A stretch of 64,000 bases of DNA, taken from the NCBI GenBank assembly GCA_033557465.1, contig CM066034.1, positions 412,402,159 to 412,466,158 of the forward strand, in the 5' to 3' direction. The translations under genes and the position numbers were made by a program. Source of the stretch: Ichthyophis bannanicus (lineage: Eukaryota; Chordata; Amphibia; Gymnophiona; Ichthyophiidae). Of this stretch, positions 54,616-64,000 are shown one piece after another (position 1 is the stretch's first letter; each line of letters opens with the position of its first letter). A model generated the notes under the pieces. It was not told the DNA's origin and made no database searches. It saw only the letters and a list, made by a program, of their open reading frames with translations.

Positions 54616-55110
54616 TAAGACATCTTTGCAGCTTCTGGCTTTCATTTCATGCACAGCTACATCAGCAGTCAGATGTCCCGAGGGCTTTGATCCAACAACT
54701 TCATAAATGCTGACTTTACTCTGAAAAGTCTTCAGCTCCTCTCCAGTAGCCATTTGAGTGCCTTCTGAGCTGGGGTTCTCATCTTCCAGCACTATAGTGC
54801 AATTTGTTTTGTTGTGACTATCCATTGGGTTTTCATGGCAAGATACGGAAGTAGATTGCCAGGCCTTTCTTCCGCGCAGTTTAAGTTTAGTGTTGTTGCC
54901 GTTGTCACAGAAATGTGATCCTCGACGCCAACACTGTCCCATTCCTCTGCTGCCCAGATGGGTGGTTTGTCTTGATCTGGCACCTCAGCTGAGACCTGTC
55001 CATCTTGGGAGGCCCTGCCAGAAGTTAAACTACCGAAAGCTTAGTCCTCAGCATCACTGATGCACACAAGCCCTCACAGCACGACTAGCTGCAAACCAAG
55101 TGTGGGCATA
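54616..55110 (-). mobile_element. RTE-type LINE piece 5 of 5, 5' region
   Basis: Minus strand, continuing RTE beyond H3. Short frames (54601-54942, 54792-54983) read through a region expected upstream of the endonuclease, including RPGNLLPYLAMKTQW. The GCAATCTACTTCCGTATC motif near 54850 is shared with the RTE-tailed SINEs. The 5' limit is uncertain, about 55100. Confidence 0.65.
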
Positions 55111-55144
55111 TTTGGATATAAGTGTATAAATTGAGCTTGTCCAT

Positions 55145-56133
55145 CTATGACATGTTTTGAAACTTTTTCTACTGGACTTGAAGGGTTTACCAGTAACATT
55201 TTAAGAGCTGCTGGAGACAGGGCAGAAGTGGAAGAGACCCACTTTGTTAGTGATATAGCGGAAGGGCTGTCGGGTAAGGTTTGCCTCTTTGAGGATGATA
55301 CCAAAATCTGCAATAGAGCAGACACCCAGGAAGGTATAGATAACATGAGGAGGGATTTAGCTAAGCTTGAAGAATGGTCTAGAATTTGGCAGCTGGGATT
55401 TAATGTTAAAAAATGTATGGGGGGAAGTACTTTTGTACAATAAAGAAGAGCAGGACCTAGACGTGGTTGTGTCTGATGATCTTAAAGTAGCTAAACAGGT
55501 AGAAAAGGCGACAGCAAAAGCTAGAAGGATGCTTGGGTGCATTAGGAGAGGAATGTCTAGCAGAAAAAAGGAGGTGATAGTGCCTCTGTATAAGTCTTTG
55601 GTGCGACCTCATTTGGAGTATAGTATGCAATTCTGGAGACCGCACCTTCAAAAGGATGTGAACAGGATGGAGTCGGTGCAGAGGGTGACTACTAAAATGG
55701 TTAGTGGTCTTCATTATAAAGCATATGAGGACAGACTTAAGGATCTTAATATGTACACCTTAGAAGAAAGGCGGGATAGAGGTGATATGATTGAGATGTT
55801 TAAATACCTCTGTTGCATAAATGTTCAGGGAGAGAGCCTCTTTCAATTGAAAGCAAGTTCTGCTACGAGGGGACATAAGATGAGGGTGAAGGGGGATAGA
55901 TTCAGGAGTGATATGTGGAAATATTTCTTTACGGAAAGAGTTTTGGATCCATGGAATAGTCTCCCAGTGGAGGTGGTAGAGATGATGACAGTAAATGAAT
56001 TCAAAAAAGCATGGAACAAACACAGAGGATCTCTAAAGTTAAAAAGGGGACTGTTGTAGTTGTTGATATGGAAGGACAGACTAGATAGGCCATGTGGTCT
56101 TCTTCTGTCATCATATTTCTATGTTTCTACTCT
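55145..56133 (+). mobile_element. CR1-type LINE, 3' part (copy b)
   Basis: Plus strand. Frame 55147-55443 covers the end of the RT core (GKVCLFEDDTKICNRADT with a changed catalytic ADD region, then LAKLEEWSRIWQLGFNVKKC). After a frameshift, 55367-56059 gives a long C-terminal frame with DLDVVVSDDLKVAKQVEKA, PLYKSLVRPHLEYSMQFW and LEERRDRGDMIEMFKYL. The 3' end GGCCATGTGGTCTTCTTCTG then TTTCTATG repeats ends at about 56133. This CR1 subfamily differs from copies a and c, which end in TTATGTTCTTATG. Confidence 0.87.
55367..56059 (+). pseudogene. CR1 C-terminal protein region
   Basis: A 230-codon open frame, the longest intact CR1 frame here. It begins in a different phase from the upstream RT end, so its Met is not a natural start. 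It covers the post-RT thumb and C-terminal domain, ending RGSLKLKRGLL. It belongs to the LINE protein whose N-terminal part is missing. Confidence 0.8.
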
Positions 56134-56827
56134 ATTAATACCACCAATGAGCCCCTGGATAAGATTTCAGGGGGCTCACCAGGGTAGGGGGAGGGCCTGT
56201 GTAAGGGCCTTTTAGGGTCCACATGCTCAGGGTGGGAGGTCTTGGTTGAGGGCTTGCATTGTTGGATTCCTTTCTGGGGGAGGTAGTTTTGAAAGGGGTG
56301 CACAATGGGGATTGTTGATTGGGAGGTTCATATTGGAGGAGTGCTGATTGTTAGTAGGTCTCAGATCAGGGTGGCTTTGATCTGTAGGGAGAAGGAGGGT
56401 GCTAGTGCAGCACCTTTTTTGTATGGGCAGCAGCTGTGCTACTGTGCTGCTTGTACAATGACTGCACTTAACTTGAGGTGGTGTTAAGTGTAGCCATGCT
56501 ATTAGCAGACTTGACAGCTAGTGTGCAGTGCTTGTCCTGTGTGCTAGCTGTCACCAGTCGCCATGTCAACTCTTTACCCCAATCCGGCACTATCACACTA
56601 AGAGCAATTAGTGCATTTTACCATGTTAGTGTTACTGTGCAGTTACTCTGAGTGCGCAGTTACTGTGGATCATCATCACGTGCTAAATCCTGCTGCAACT
56701 GTTACTGCAGGTTAGTAAAAAGGGTCCCATTGGTGTTAAGGGAGCAAGTGTCCCATTAGCACCTGTTATCGGCACCCTTGCACCCTTAAAGCTGCAGAAA
56801 GGGCTGATAATGCTGCAATAAAAAGCA
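56134..56827. other. Unassigned sequence
   Basis: No domain or terminal repeats found. 56560-56820 has GTTAGTGTTACTGTGCAG-like short repeats and a TTAGTAAAAAGGGTCCCAT motif that might be a decayed DNA-transposon end. That is weak evidence. Confidence 0.3.
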
Positions 56828-56990
56828 TTAGAGGGTGCTTGAGATAAATAAATCATTGGTCTTGCAGAATTCTATCAGTCCTTTTCCTTTAACACCGTAG
56901 TGTGTGTTGACAATGAGTGCTTCCTCATCGCCAGTTGCACAATCTCGTGTTAGAGCCTGCATCACAGAGAACCACAACACCAAGTAAAAT
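56828..56990 (-). mobile_element. RTE-type LINE endonuclease fragment
   Basis: Minus strand frame reads GKGLIEFCKTNDLFISSTL, an endonuclease segment typical of RTE LINEs. It is homologous to 46690-46760 in the large RTE but is a separate insertion. Confidence 0.7.
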
Positions 56991-57103
56991 CTCATGGAAA
57001 GGGTGTAATTTGTGTGGAGATAGCCTATTCCAATGTCTGCAATGTGACACGCACACAGGGGAAACCAAGACAATGATAGTAGTGCTCCATTGGCAGCAAC
57101 AGC

Positions 57104-57318
57104 TTTGTTTTTTGTGCCCTCAAGTCAGTGCTCACTCTTGGTGACCCAGCTGCCTCTGGGTTTTCTTGGTAATATATCACCAGAAGTAGATTGCCAAGTC
57201 TTTTCTTCCAAGGCAATGGAGGGTAAAGTGACTTGCCCAAGGTCACAAGGAGTGCCTGTGGGGGTCAAACTCTTGATTTTCTGGGTAGTAGACAGTTGCT
57301 CTAACTATTAGGCTATGC
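57104..57318 (-). mobile_element. tRNA-headed SINE with RTE tail (copy 2)
   Basis: Minus strand: TAGCCTAATAGTTAGAGCAA (A-box-like head), a degenerate B-box, GCACTCCTTGTGACCTTGGG, CAATCTACTTCTGGTGATA, and the tail GAGTGAGCACTGACTTGAGG. Flanked by a GCAGCAA(C/T)AGC duplication on both sides. It is the same family as 17458-17675. Confidence 0.8.
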
Positions 57319-57954
57319 TATGCAGCAATAGCATAGTGGTCTAGTATGAAAGGGCACTATGTTGATGGTGCAAATGGAACAACAGAGGTGGCATGTGGGT
57401 GAGGTAGGTGGTGTGGCTGGTGTGCAAGGCTGACCACACAGTTGCCCAGGTGGCACATCTATGATGTCTGTAAAGACCCCACAGTGACAGTGGTGGTACA
57501 CAGACATGCTGCTGCTGTGTTAAAGATGACACAGAACCAGGGAAAAGCTAAGGGTCCCAGGTGCCCTAGGCAGAGACACCGGCTGGCCACCCCCACAGCT
57601 GCTGCCAAAGCCAGCCCTGGAAGAGGAAGATGCTAGCAGCAGCAGCAGCTCTACTCCAAAGGAGACTGCATAAAGCAGCCGCCCATGAAAATACTACCAC
57701 TGTGGTTGTCTGTCTCTCCCCAAGACGGAAGTGGCATAGCCAGGGATGGTGTGCTGGTAATGGGAGTTAGGTGTGTGGACAGCACGGCTGGGCATGTGTG
57801 CCACTAGCGCCCCCAGCCAGACATGCGGCTGCCTCTCCCGCATAGTGGACAGGCCAGCACTGCACCACACCCCCACTGTCACAACCTAACATGTCAACAT
57901 AGTGTAGGGGTGGTGGTGGCGCATGCTGCAGATACCAGTAGAAGCACTGCCAAA

Positions 57955-59921
57955 TTAGATGCAAGGCATTGATAAGGCAGGCAAAGAGAGAATTTGAGAA
58001 GAAGTCTGCTGTGGAAGCAAAAATGTATAATAAAGACTTCTTCAAGTATATTCATAGCAAAAAACCTGTAAGAGAGTCAGTTGGACCATTAGATGATAGA
58101 GGGGTAAAAGGGGCACTAAGAGAGGACATGGCAATAACGGAGAGACTGAATGAATTCTTTGTTTGATCTTTACTGAGGAATATGTAGGGATGTTACCCAT
58201 GACTGAAATGGTATTTAAAGGTGATACTGTGGAAGAATTGAAAGAAATATTGATAGACCGGGAAGATGTATTACAACTATTTGATAAACTGAAGAGTAGC
58301 AAATCACTCGGACCAGATGGTATACATCCAAGGGTGTTGAAAAAACTGAAGTATGAGATGGCAGATCTGCTATAAGTAATCTGTGAACTATCATTAAAAT
58401 CATCTGTAATACCTGAAGATTGGAGGATGGCTAATGTAAAGTAAATTTTTAAAAAGATTTCCAGGGGTGATCCGGAAAACTACAGACCAGTAAGCCTGAT
58501 GTCATTAGGGGGAAATGGTAGAAACCATCATAAAGAACAAAATTACTGAACACGTAGATAGTCATGGCTTAGTGGGAGACAACCAACATAGCTTTAGACA
58601 AGGAAGATCTCGTCTTAATAATCTGTTATGTATTTTTGAAGGTGTGAATAAACAGATAGACAAAGGTGTGTCGGTTGATATAGTGTATCTGGACTTTTAG
58701 AAAGACTTTGACAAGGTCCCTCATCAGAGACTTTTAGCAAAACTAAAAAGTCAAGGGATAGGAGGCAGTGTACTATTGTGGATCAGGAACTGGTTAAAAG
58801 ATATAAAGCAGAGGGTAGGGCTAAATGGCCAATTTTCCCAATGAAGAAAGGTGAATAGTGGAGTACACCAGGTATTTGGGCTGTGTCTGCTGCTTTTTAA
58901 CATATTCATAAATGACCTGGAAATGGGAATAACGAATGAGGTTATCAAATTTGCAGATGAGTTAAAACTATTTAAAGTTGTTAAAACCCATGAGGATTGT
59001 GGAAAATTGCAAAAAGATCTTGATAAATTGGAAGACTGCACATCCAAATGGCAGATGAAATTTAATGTGGACAAGTGCAAAGTTATGCACCTAGGAAAGA
59101 ACAACCCCAACTATGGTTACACGATGCAAGGCTCCACATTAGGAACCACCACCCAGGAAAAAGATTTAGGCGTCATTGTGGATAACATGTTATAACCCTC
59201 CGCCTAGTGTTCAGCGGCGGCCAAGAGAGCAAATAGAATGCTAGGTATCATAAGGAAAGGAATGGAAAATAAAACAAAGGATATTATAATGCCTATCATT
59301 TCATGGTGCGACTACACCTTGAATATTGTGTGTAGTTCTGGTCATCATATCTTAAAATGGATATAGCGTTATTAGAAAAGGTACCGAGAAGAGCCACCAA
59401 AATGGTAAAGGGGATGGAAGGATACCCCTATGAATAGAGGCTAAAAAGGTTGGGGCTCTTCAACCTGGAAAAGAGACAGCTGAGGGGAGATAAACTAATG
59501 AATGGAGTGGAATGGGTAAACACAGATCGATTGTTTACGTCATCAGAATATAGACAGACTAGGGGACATGCAATGAAGCTACAGGGTAACCTATTTCAAA
59601 CTAATAAGAGAAAATATTTTTTCTCTCAACATGTATAAAACTCTGGAATTTGTTAACGGAGAATGTAGTAAAAGCTGTTAGTGTAGCTGTGTTTAAAAAA
59701 AGGTTTGGACAAGTTCCTGGAAGAATGGTCCAGAAACCATTATTAGAAGGGACCAGGATATCACTGCTTGACCCAATACAAGCATTGTGGAACCTGTGTC
59801 TTTTGGGGAAACTGCTAGGTACTTATGACCTAGATTGACCACTGTTGGAAAAAGGATACTGGGCTTGATGGACCTTGGTCTGACCCAATATGGCATATCT
59901 TATGTTCTTATGTTCTTAATA
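57955..59921 (+). mobile_element. CR1-type LINE (copy c)
   Basis: Plus strand, 5'-truncated. 57969-58166 holds the region before RT (AKREFEKKSAVEAKMYNKDF). RT blocks follow at 58163-59195: SSKSLGPDGIHPRVLKKLK, GLVGDNQHSFRQGRS, a broken YLDF..FDKVPHQRL, LFNIFINDLEMG, a FADELKLFK block where ADD has become ADE, then KWQMKFNVDKCKVMHLGK. The C-terminal region decays through 59450-59740. The 3' end at about 59860-59921 (GGACCTTGGTCTGACCCAAT, TTATGTTCTTATG) matches copy a. Confidence 0.9.
58163..59195 (+). pseudogene. CR1 reverse transcriptase, disrupted
   Basis: RT remains split over frames 58163-58375, 58515-58700 and 58851-59195 with several stops (for example within YLDF at 58698-58700). Motif order is correct for a non-LTR RT. 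The catalytic ADD reads ADE, so the enzyme would be inactive even without the stops. Confidence 0.85.
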
Positions 59922-61021
59922 GTAAAAAGGGTACAATCGGGAGCGGAGACACTGGGAAACAAGTGATAAGGATCCAATAGCAGCCCCAAGGAGGTATACC
60001 TTATACAAGTATTTGAAGAGGGAGGGAGATGAGACATGGCATATGGATAGCGACCACTTTCGCCAGGCATGAGAAGCTGCAGTGTCACTGGATCTGAGTC
60101 TGGAGATGGCAGTAAAAGCACAGGGTAAATGAGGAGATAGGTAGAGGAGGAGTGGAGTCCATGGGAAGGGGTGTAGGGAGAGGGGAGAGAGGTGTGGGGA
60201 TGAGGGGTAGTAGAGAGGATGTATTTGTAGGTCAACACAGATTGCATGTGTGAGATGGATCTTGAAACAGATGAGGAGCCAGTGATGTAATATCATCAGA
60301 GGGGTTATATGAGTGTACTGGGACTGGCAGAGGATCAGGCACACAACTGAGTTATGAAGAGATGGAGAGAGATGACTCTGAGGGAGACCAGCAAGGAGGA
60401 GGATGCTGTGGCAAGACAGGAGGTAAATATAGGATAGAAACCAGTATTTGTGGTATGTTCTGAGAGCACGGGGCTCTGTGTGGACCAGGGCACACCCCAA
60501 ATGGGAGGACCCAGTAATCCAACAGCCACCTGGGGCACATGTAAATCCACATCAGCCAAATTGGGCTGCATGACGTTTGGTCATGCCATGATTCCCCTAC
60601 AAGCACACAATGTGATGTCATATTGCCCATCTGCCACGTGCATAGCCTGGATGCCCACATAATTCATGCTGAGAGGACACTCTCACTGTGACCATGTCAC
60701 AGCTATGTATCCACATAATGCTCTGGGTGTTTTCTCTTCCTGGGAGACCAATCATTGAGGCATATGCTGGATGTCCATGCTATTTGTCCCAGTCCAGGGT
60801 GTACCTGGTCGGCTCTGTGCTCATGCATTATGTGCTGGCCAGCAGCCCAGGCACACACAGTTGGTGTGTGCATGCCTGAGGCAACCCTGTGTTGGGCCTC
60901 AACTGCAGATTGAATGTACTTGATGTAGTACAATGGTAGTTGCAGATGTTTATGACAGCAGCTATTCCTGCTCTGTGCATTATGTGATAAAAGGCTGTTA
61001 GAAACATACAGATGTTACCTA
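59922..61021. other. H4 interior
   Basis: Short mirrored frames only. Sequence at 60430-61020 (for example TGTGGACCAGGGCACACC and the CTGGGAGACCAATCATTGAG block) resembles H-element interior around 6110-6250 and 49180-49260. No gene. Confidence 0.45.
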
Positions 61022-61235
61022 CAGGGTGGCCCAAAAAAAGTGAGAATATCTCGTAGCATATAAGTTATTTAAAAATTCAAAAAGACAGATATAAACGATT
61101 GACAAATTTAAAAAAAAAAAACATGGTGACCGGAAATTGTCAAAATAAAGACGTTATATAGCTTAAAAAGGTAAATAAGTAAACTATTTAAGCTTTTAAT
61201 TTACAAGATGTTCTCACTTTTTTTGGGCCACCCTG
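61022..61235. mobile_element. Mariner/Tc1-type MITE
   Basis: 214 bp with inverted termini of about 30 bp, CAGGGTGGCCCAAAAAAAGT at both ends, and TA target duplications (61020-61021 and 61236-61237). The AT-rich interior has no ORF. The terminus and TA target identify the Tc1/mariner superfamily. Confidence 0.9.
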
Positions 61236-62226
61236 TACATGTACTTGTGAAACATGCATCAGGTATCATGACTGTGACTGTACAGCTTTTTCTTCATCAC
61301 TTCTCTGCATTATATCCAGACACATTCTACACCTTGGATAGCCACCTTCAGGTATCATCTCATGTCCTTATGTGCCCCTTTTGGTTAGCTTGAGCAACTT
61401 CTGTTCAGATGTTGTATGCAAATGTGTCTGATGTTTGGGTGGCTGGGACAGGTGTGAAACTAATATGTCTATTATCAGGTCTTCCATATGGCACTGCCAT
61501 ATCTTTTTTGCACACAGTACAAATGTACAGTATACAGGATGGCACCTCAGGTACATCGATGCTGCATGCCCATACCACTTTCTCATCTAGTGCCATCCTA
61601 CTTTCAGCTCATCCATTGGTCTCCACCGGCTGTGTGCAGTCATGTTTGCTCCTGCTAGCTGCTACACCATGGCCCACACAAGTACTCTTATCCGCATTTC
61701 TGCCTTTCACACACACCTCATCTATGCCTGATCTGCATGTCACCACCCCTGCTACATCATCCTTCTGATGCACACATCATGGAGCTTCTGACTCCACTGG
61801 GGGACTCGTGTTCCCCATCCTATGCCACTCGCTGACATTGTGGCACTTTACATGGGCATACCCCAGTGCATTAGTACAGCTGCCTCCCACATGGCCATTC
61901 CAGTTACTGACTACCACGTTGGGTGCTAATGGATCTGTCAGGTCCATCATCTCCCACCTGTCCTTCCATCCATCCCCATTACATTGCCTTTTGCTGGGGC
62001 TCCATTATCCAAGGTTACAGTGACAGCCATTTTCGGACATTAAGATGCACGCTTGACACCTTAACGCCCAGTGTTCTGTTGGCACATGTTCACTGGCCCA
62101 TTGTGCCCTTACTGCTGGAATGCTTCCTGCCCACCCAGAGCCTTTTTTCACATTGAAATCCCCTTATCGCTGCCATTAATGCTCGCTATCCCCTGCTCCC
62201 TTAATGCCCTTTAGTAAACATACCCC
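61236..62226. other. H4 right end
   Basis: No gene. Contains CTCCCACCTGTCCTTCCATC and GGACATTAAGATGCACGC blocks that resemble H3 near 54170-54360, then the H terminus. Confidence 0.5.
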
Positions 62227-62309
62227 TATGTGTTTTTATAACATACTGGTGGGGTAAACCAGCAGAAATAGTGGCTAAAATGAAGCTGTGGACATTTGCA
62301 CCAGAGCAT

Positions 62310-62640
62310 GGGAGCTGGTGTAAATCTGCTACTACTATTATTACTACTTCTTATTATTTGTGTAATGCCACAGGATGTATGCAGTACTGTGCAATACATA
62401 TAGATGTAAGAGACAGTACCTGCTCATCAGAGCTTACAACTAATCAAGACAGACAACACAACAAAACTGGGGACTAGGGTATGGTGAAGATACACATAGG
62501 TCCTGGTGAACCAGAGAATAAGTAGATCAGGATTCAAAAAAGGCTTGAAGAGGTGAGTTTTTAGCTTGGATTTGAATAGGGCCAGAGATGTAACCTGATG
62601 TACTGACTTAAGTCGTTTGATCCACACATATGGAGTAGCA
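62310..62640. repeat. Probable old interspersed repeat
   Basis: A TACTACTATTATTACTAC stretch followed by GCAGTACTGTGCAATACATA and GAGACAGTACCTGCTCATCAG then AGAGCTTACAACTAATC. This arrangement recalls a widespread vertebrate interspersed repeat with a TTA-rich start. I cannot name the family with certainty. Confidence 0.4.
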
Positions 62641-64000
62641 AGGTGGAATCTGCACAACTGTGTATTTTATAAAGAATGCATATACTTCACAAATTTGCTC
62701 ATGCCACACCCAAACTCTACTCAACATCACACCTACTAGTAGGTTGCATAAAAGAATGCACATTCTTGTCAATGTGCATATTTGTATGAACGTAATTTTA
62801 TTAAAGCCTTTTACACACATAAACCGGGGTTTTACATGTAGGAAAGTTTAGAAAATTACTCTCTTTCCTCCCACAAGCCTCTGTGAACTTTTGAGGAGCA
62901 AATGTACCCCATTTTCGTCTGATTACCCACCTCTGGCAATGCCTTGACAAAATGAAATTCATGGTATCCAAATCCATTTTGCACAGGCATTGAAACCTGC
63001 TGTTCATCCATTAACCACTAGGTGACTCTTCAAGCCCTCAAATTGGAGGTTGCCAAGGGCTTTGTCATCTATAAGTTTCCCATTGGTTTGTTGAAGATGT
63101 GATGTCATAAGGGCTGCCCATTTTAACAGAAAAGACAGTGGTAAGCACTCTGTGCAAACATATCCTTTCTTCCTGAGGACACGGAAACCTGTTATCTTCC
63201 ATCAAACATGAGTGAGGTGGGTTGCTACATTTTTCCATAGTGATTCTAGGAGTAGGATGCTGGTGCTGCACTTAATGCCGTGGGAAGCCAGAGTATCTCC
63301 AAGCACAGGGTACAATAAGTTTAACTTTAAAAAAAGGATATATGCATTCCTGAAGTTTTTTAAATTAGCTTAAAAGCTAACAAAGAATGGAAGCAGGTAA
63401 GTGAGTTTATTCCTCTTTAACATCTTTATTACAGTTAAAGCAATTACCTTTAAAACTAAACTGCATATTTATGCTACCCTACGGGGCTGAAAATCTTGGA
63501 GATAAAAGAGCCAGAAGATTCAAGAAGGCAACTTTTAAGTAAACCAACTTATTGCAGTCTCAGGAAGAAAGTTAATTTAATTAAAAGCTATTCCCCGAAG
63601 TGTGTTTCTGCCTGTTCTTTTTTTTCCCCTGCATCTCTATTAGGACAGCAGGAGATCCAGAACAGCCGTAGATGATTCTTTTAAAGACTGTTGTAATTTA
63701 TTTCTGCTTTAAAATTCCATTCTAGTAAATTGTCCCTATTACTGTGCAGAATCCCTGAAGACTTGACTCCAGCAATGCATCTGAATGGGGCAAATACCCT
63801 GCTGTAATGCGTGTGTGTCACAGAAGTATATAAAACACATCACTGTTAATGAATCTGTTACTGTTAGTAATGTGCTTTCGGTTTGCCTTCTTCATTTGTA
63901 AAATTTTATGTACATAAATAACGTGCACTAAGGGTACACATTCAAAAGCATTTATACTGCTACCCAAATAAATGCCACTGAGATAGATATTCAGTGGAAC
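62641..64000. other. Unassigned AT-rich sequence
   Basis: Only short frames; no splice-consistent exon, repeat signature or RNA gene recognised. Probably old intergenic DNA. Confidence 0.4.

Larger units (their letters stand above)
56995..62226. mobile_element. H4: Harbinger-like element lacking its left end
   Basis: The right terminus TTTAGTAAACATACCCC ends at 62226, followed by TAT. Blocks at 57010-57110 and 57318-57500 match H3 at about 47500-47700 (GCAACAGCATAGTG, AGTATGAAAGGGCACT). No left terminus is visible and no target duplication can be paired, so the 5' end is lost or rearranged. Insertions are an RTE-tailed SINE, CR1 copy c and a mariner-type MITE. Confidence 0.6.

Noticed and set aside
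59900..60500. Minus-strand frames of 115 and 194 codons
   Set aside because: Low-complexity Ser/His/Leu-rich translations of H4 interior, overlapping each other in different frames, no domain.
47231..62226. A single 15-kb H element using the right terminus at 62226
   Set aside because: Flanks do not match (TAA versus TAT), while the terminus at 54615 gives a matching TAA and RTE resumes there.

Overview
This window is vertebrate genomic DNA with no recognisable host gene. I found no host exon, rRNA, bona fide tRNA gene, CRISPR array or bacterial-style operon; nearly every long open frame is a piece of a transposable element. Ngaro (DIRS-type), Penelope-like, RTE, L2, CR1, L1, gamma-like retrovirus, hAT, Harbinger-like and mariner-type sequences occur together. 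That mix fits a large, repeat-rich non-mammalian vertebrate genome. A caecilian or another amphibian is my best guess, and it is inference only.

Layout. Positions 1-674 are a CR1 LINE 3' end. About 1600-8592 is an L1-type, ORF1-only element split by an L2-tailed SINE (2290-2578) and by H1 (3298-8551), a large Harbinger-like non-autonomous element. A second ORF1-only L1 copy (9170-16789, minus strand, 13-bp target duplication) carries a structurally complete Ngaro retrotransposon (9540-16091) with split direct repeats, gag/RT/RNase H, tyrosine recombinase and an SGNH-hydrolase ORF. From about 18505 to 55110 one minus-strand RTE LINE is cut into five pieces by successive insertions: H2 (19347-26792, itself holding an L2), a second L2 (26850-31550, itself holding hAT copy 1 at 28177-31429), a retroviral provirus (32438-46155), and H3 (47231-54615, itself holding hAT copy 2 at 50347-53900). 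The provirus contains a Penelope-like insertion in env (34988-36759) and a twin-primed L1 in its 5' LTR (43613-45953). The right end holds two further CR1 copies (about 55145-56133 and 57955-59921), a truncated H-type element (H4, to 62226), a mariner-type MITE (61022-61235) and old unassignable sequence.

The pieces act as an ecosystem rather than a pathway. LINEs (RTE, L2) share tails with the tRNA-headed SINEs present here, H-type elements depend on a transposase absent from the window, and the retrovirus, Ngaro and Penelope elements are self-encoded but broken by stops and frameshifts. Four observations deserve most attention: (1) H elements carrying repeated tRNA-like A-box/B-box modules; (2) an inverted-repeat Penelope element with a hammerhead-like fold in both arms; (3) seven 113-bp CRE-bearing promoter monomers in the L1 insertion; (4) hAT elements whose interiors are GC-rich hairpins plus 1.6-1.7 kb minisatellites. 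All calls rest on reading the sequence; no database search was possible.
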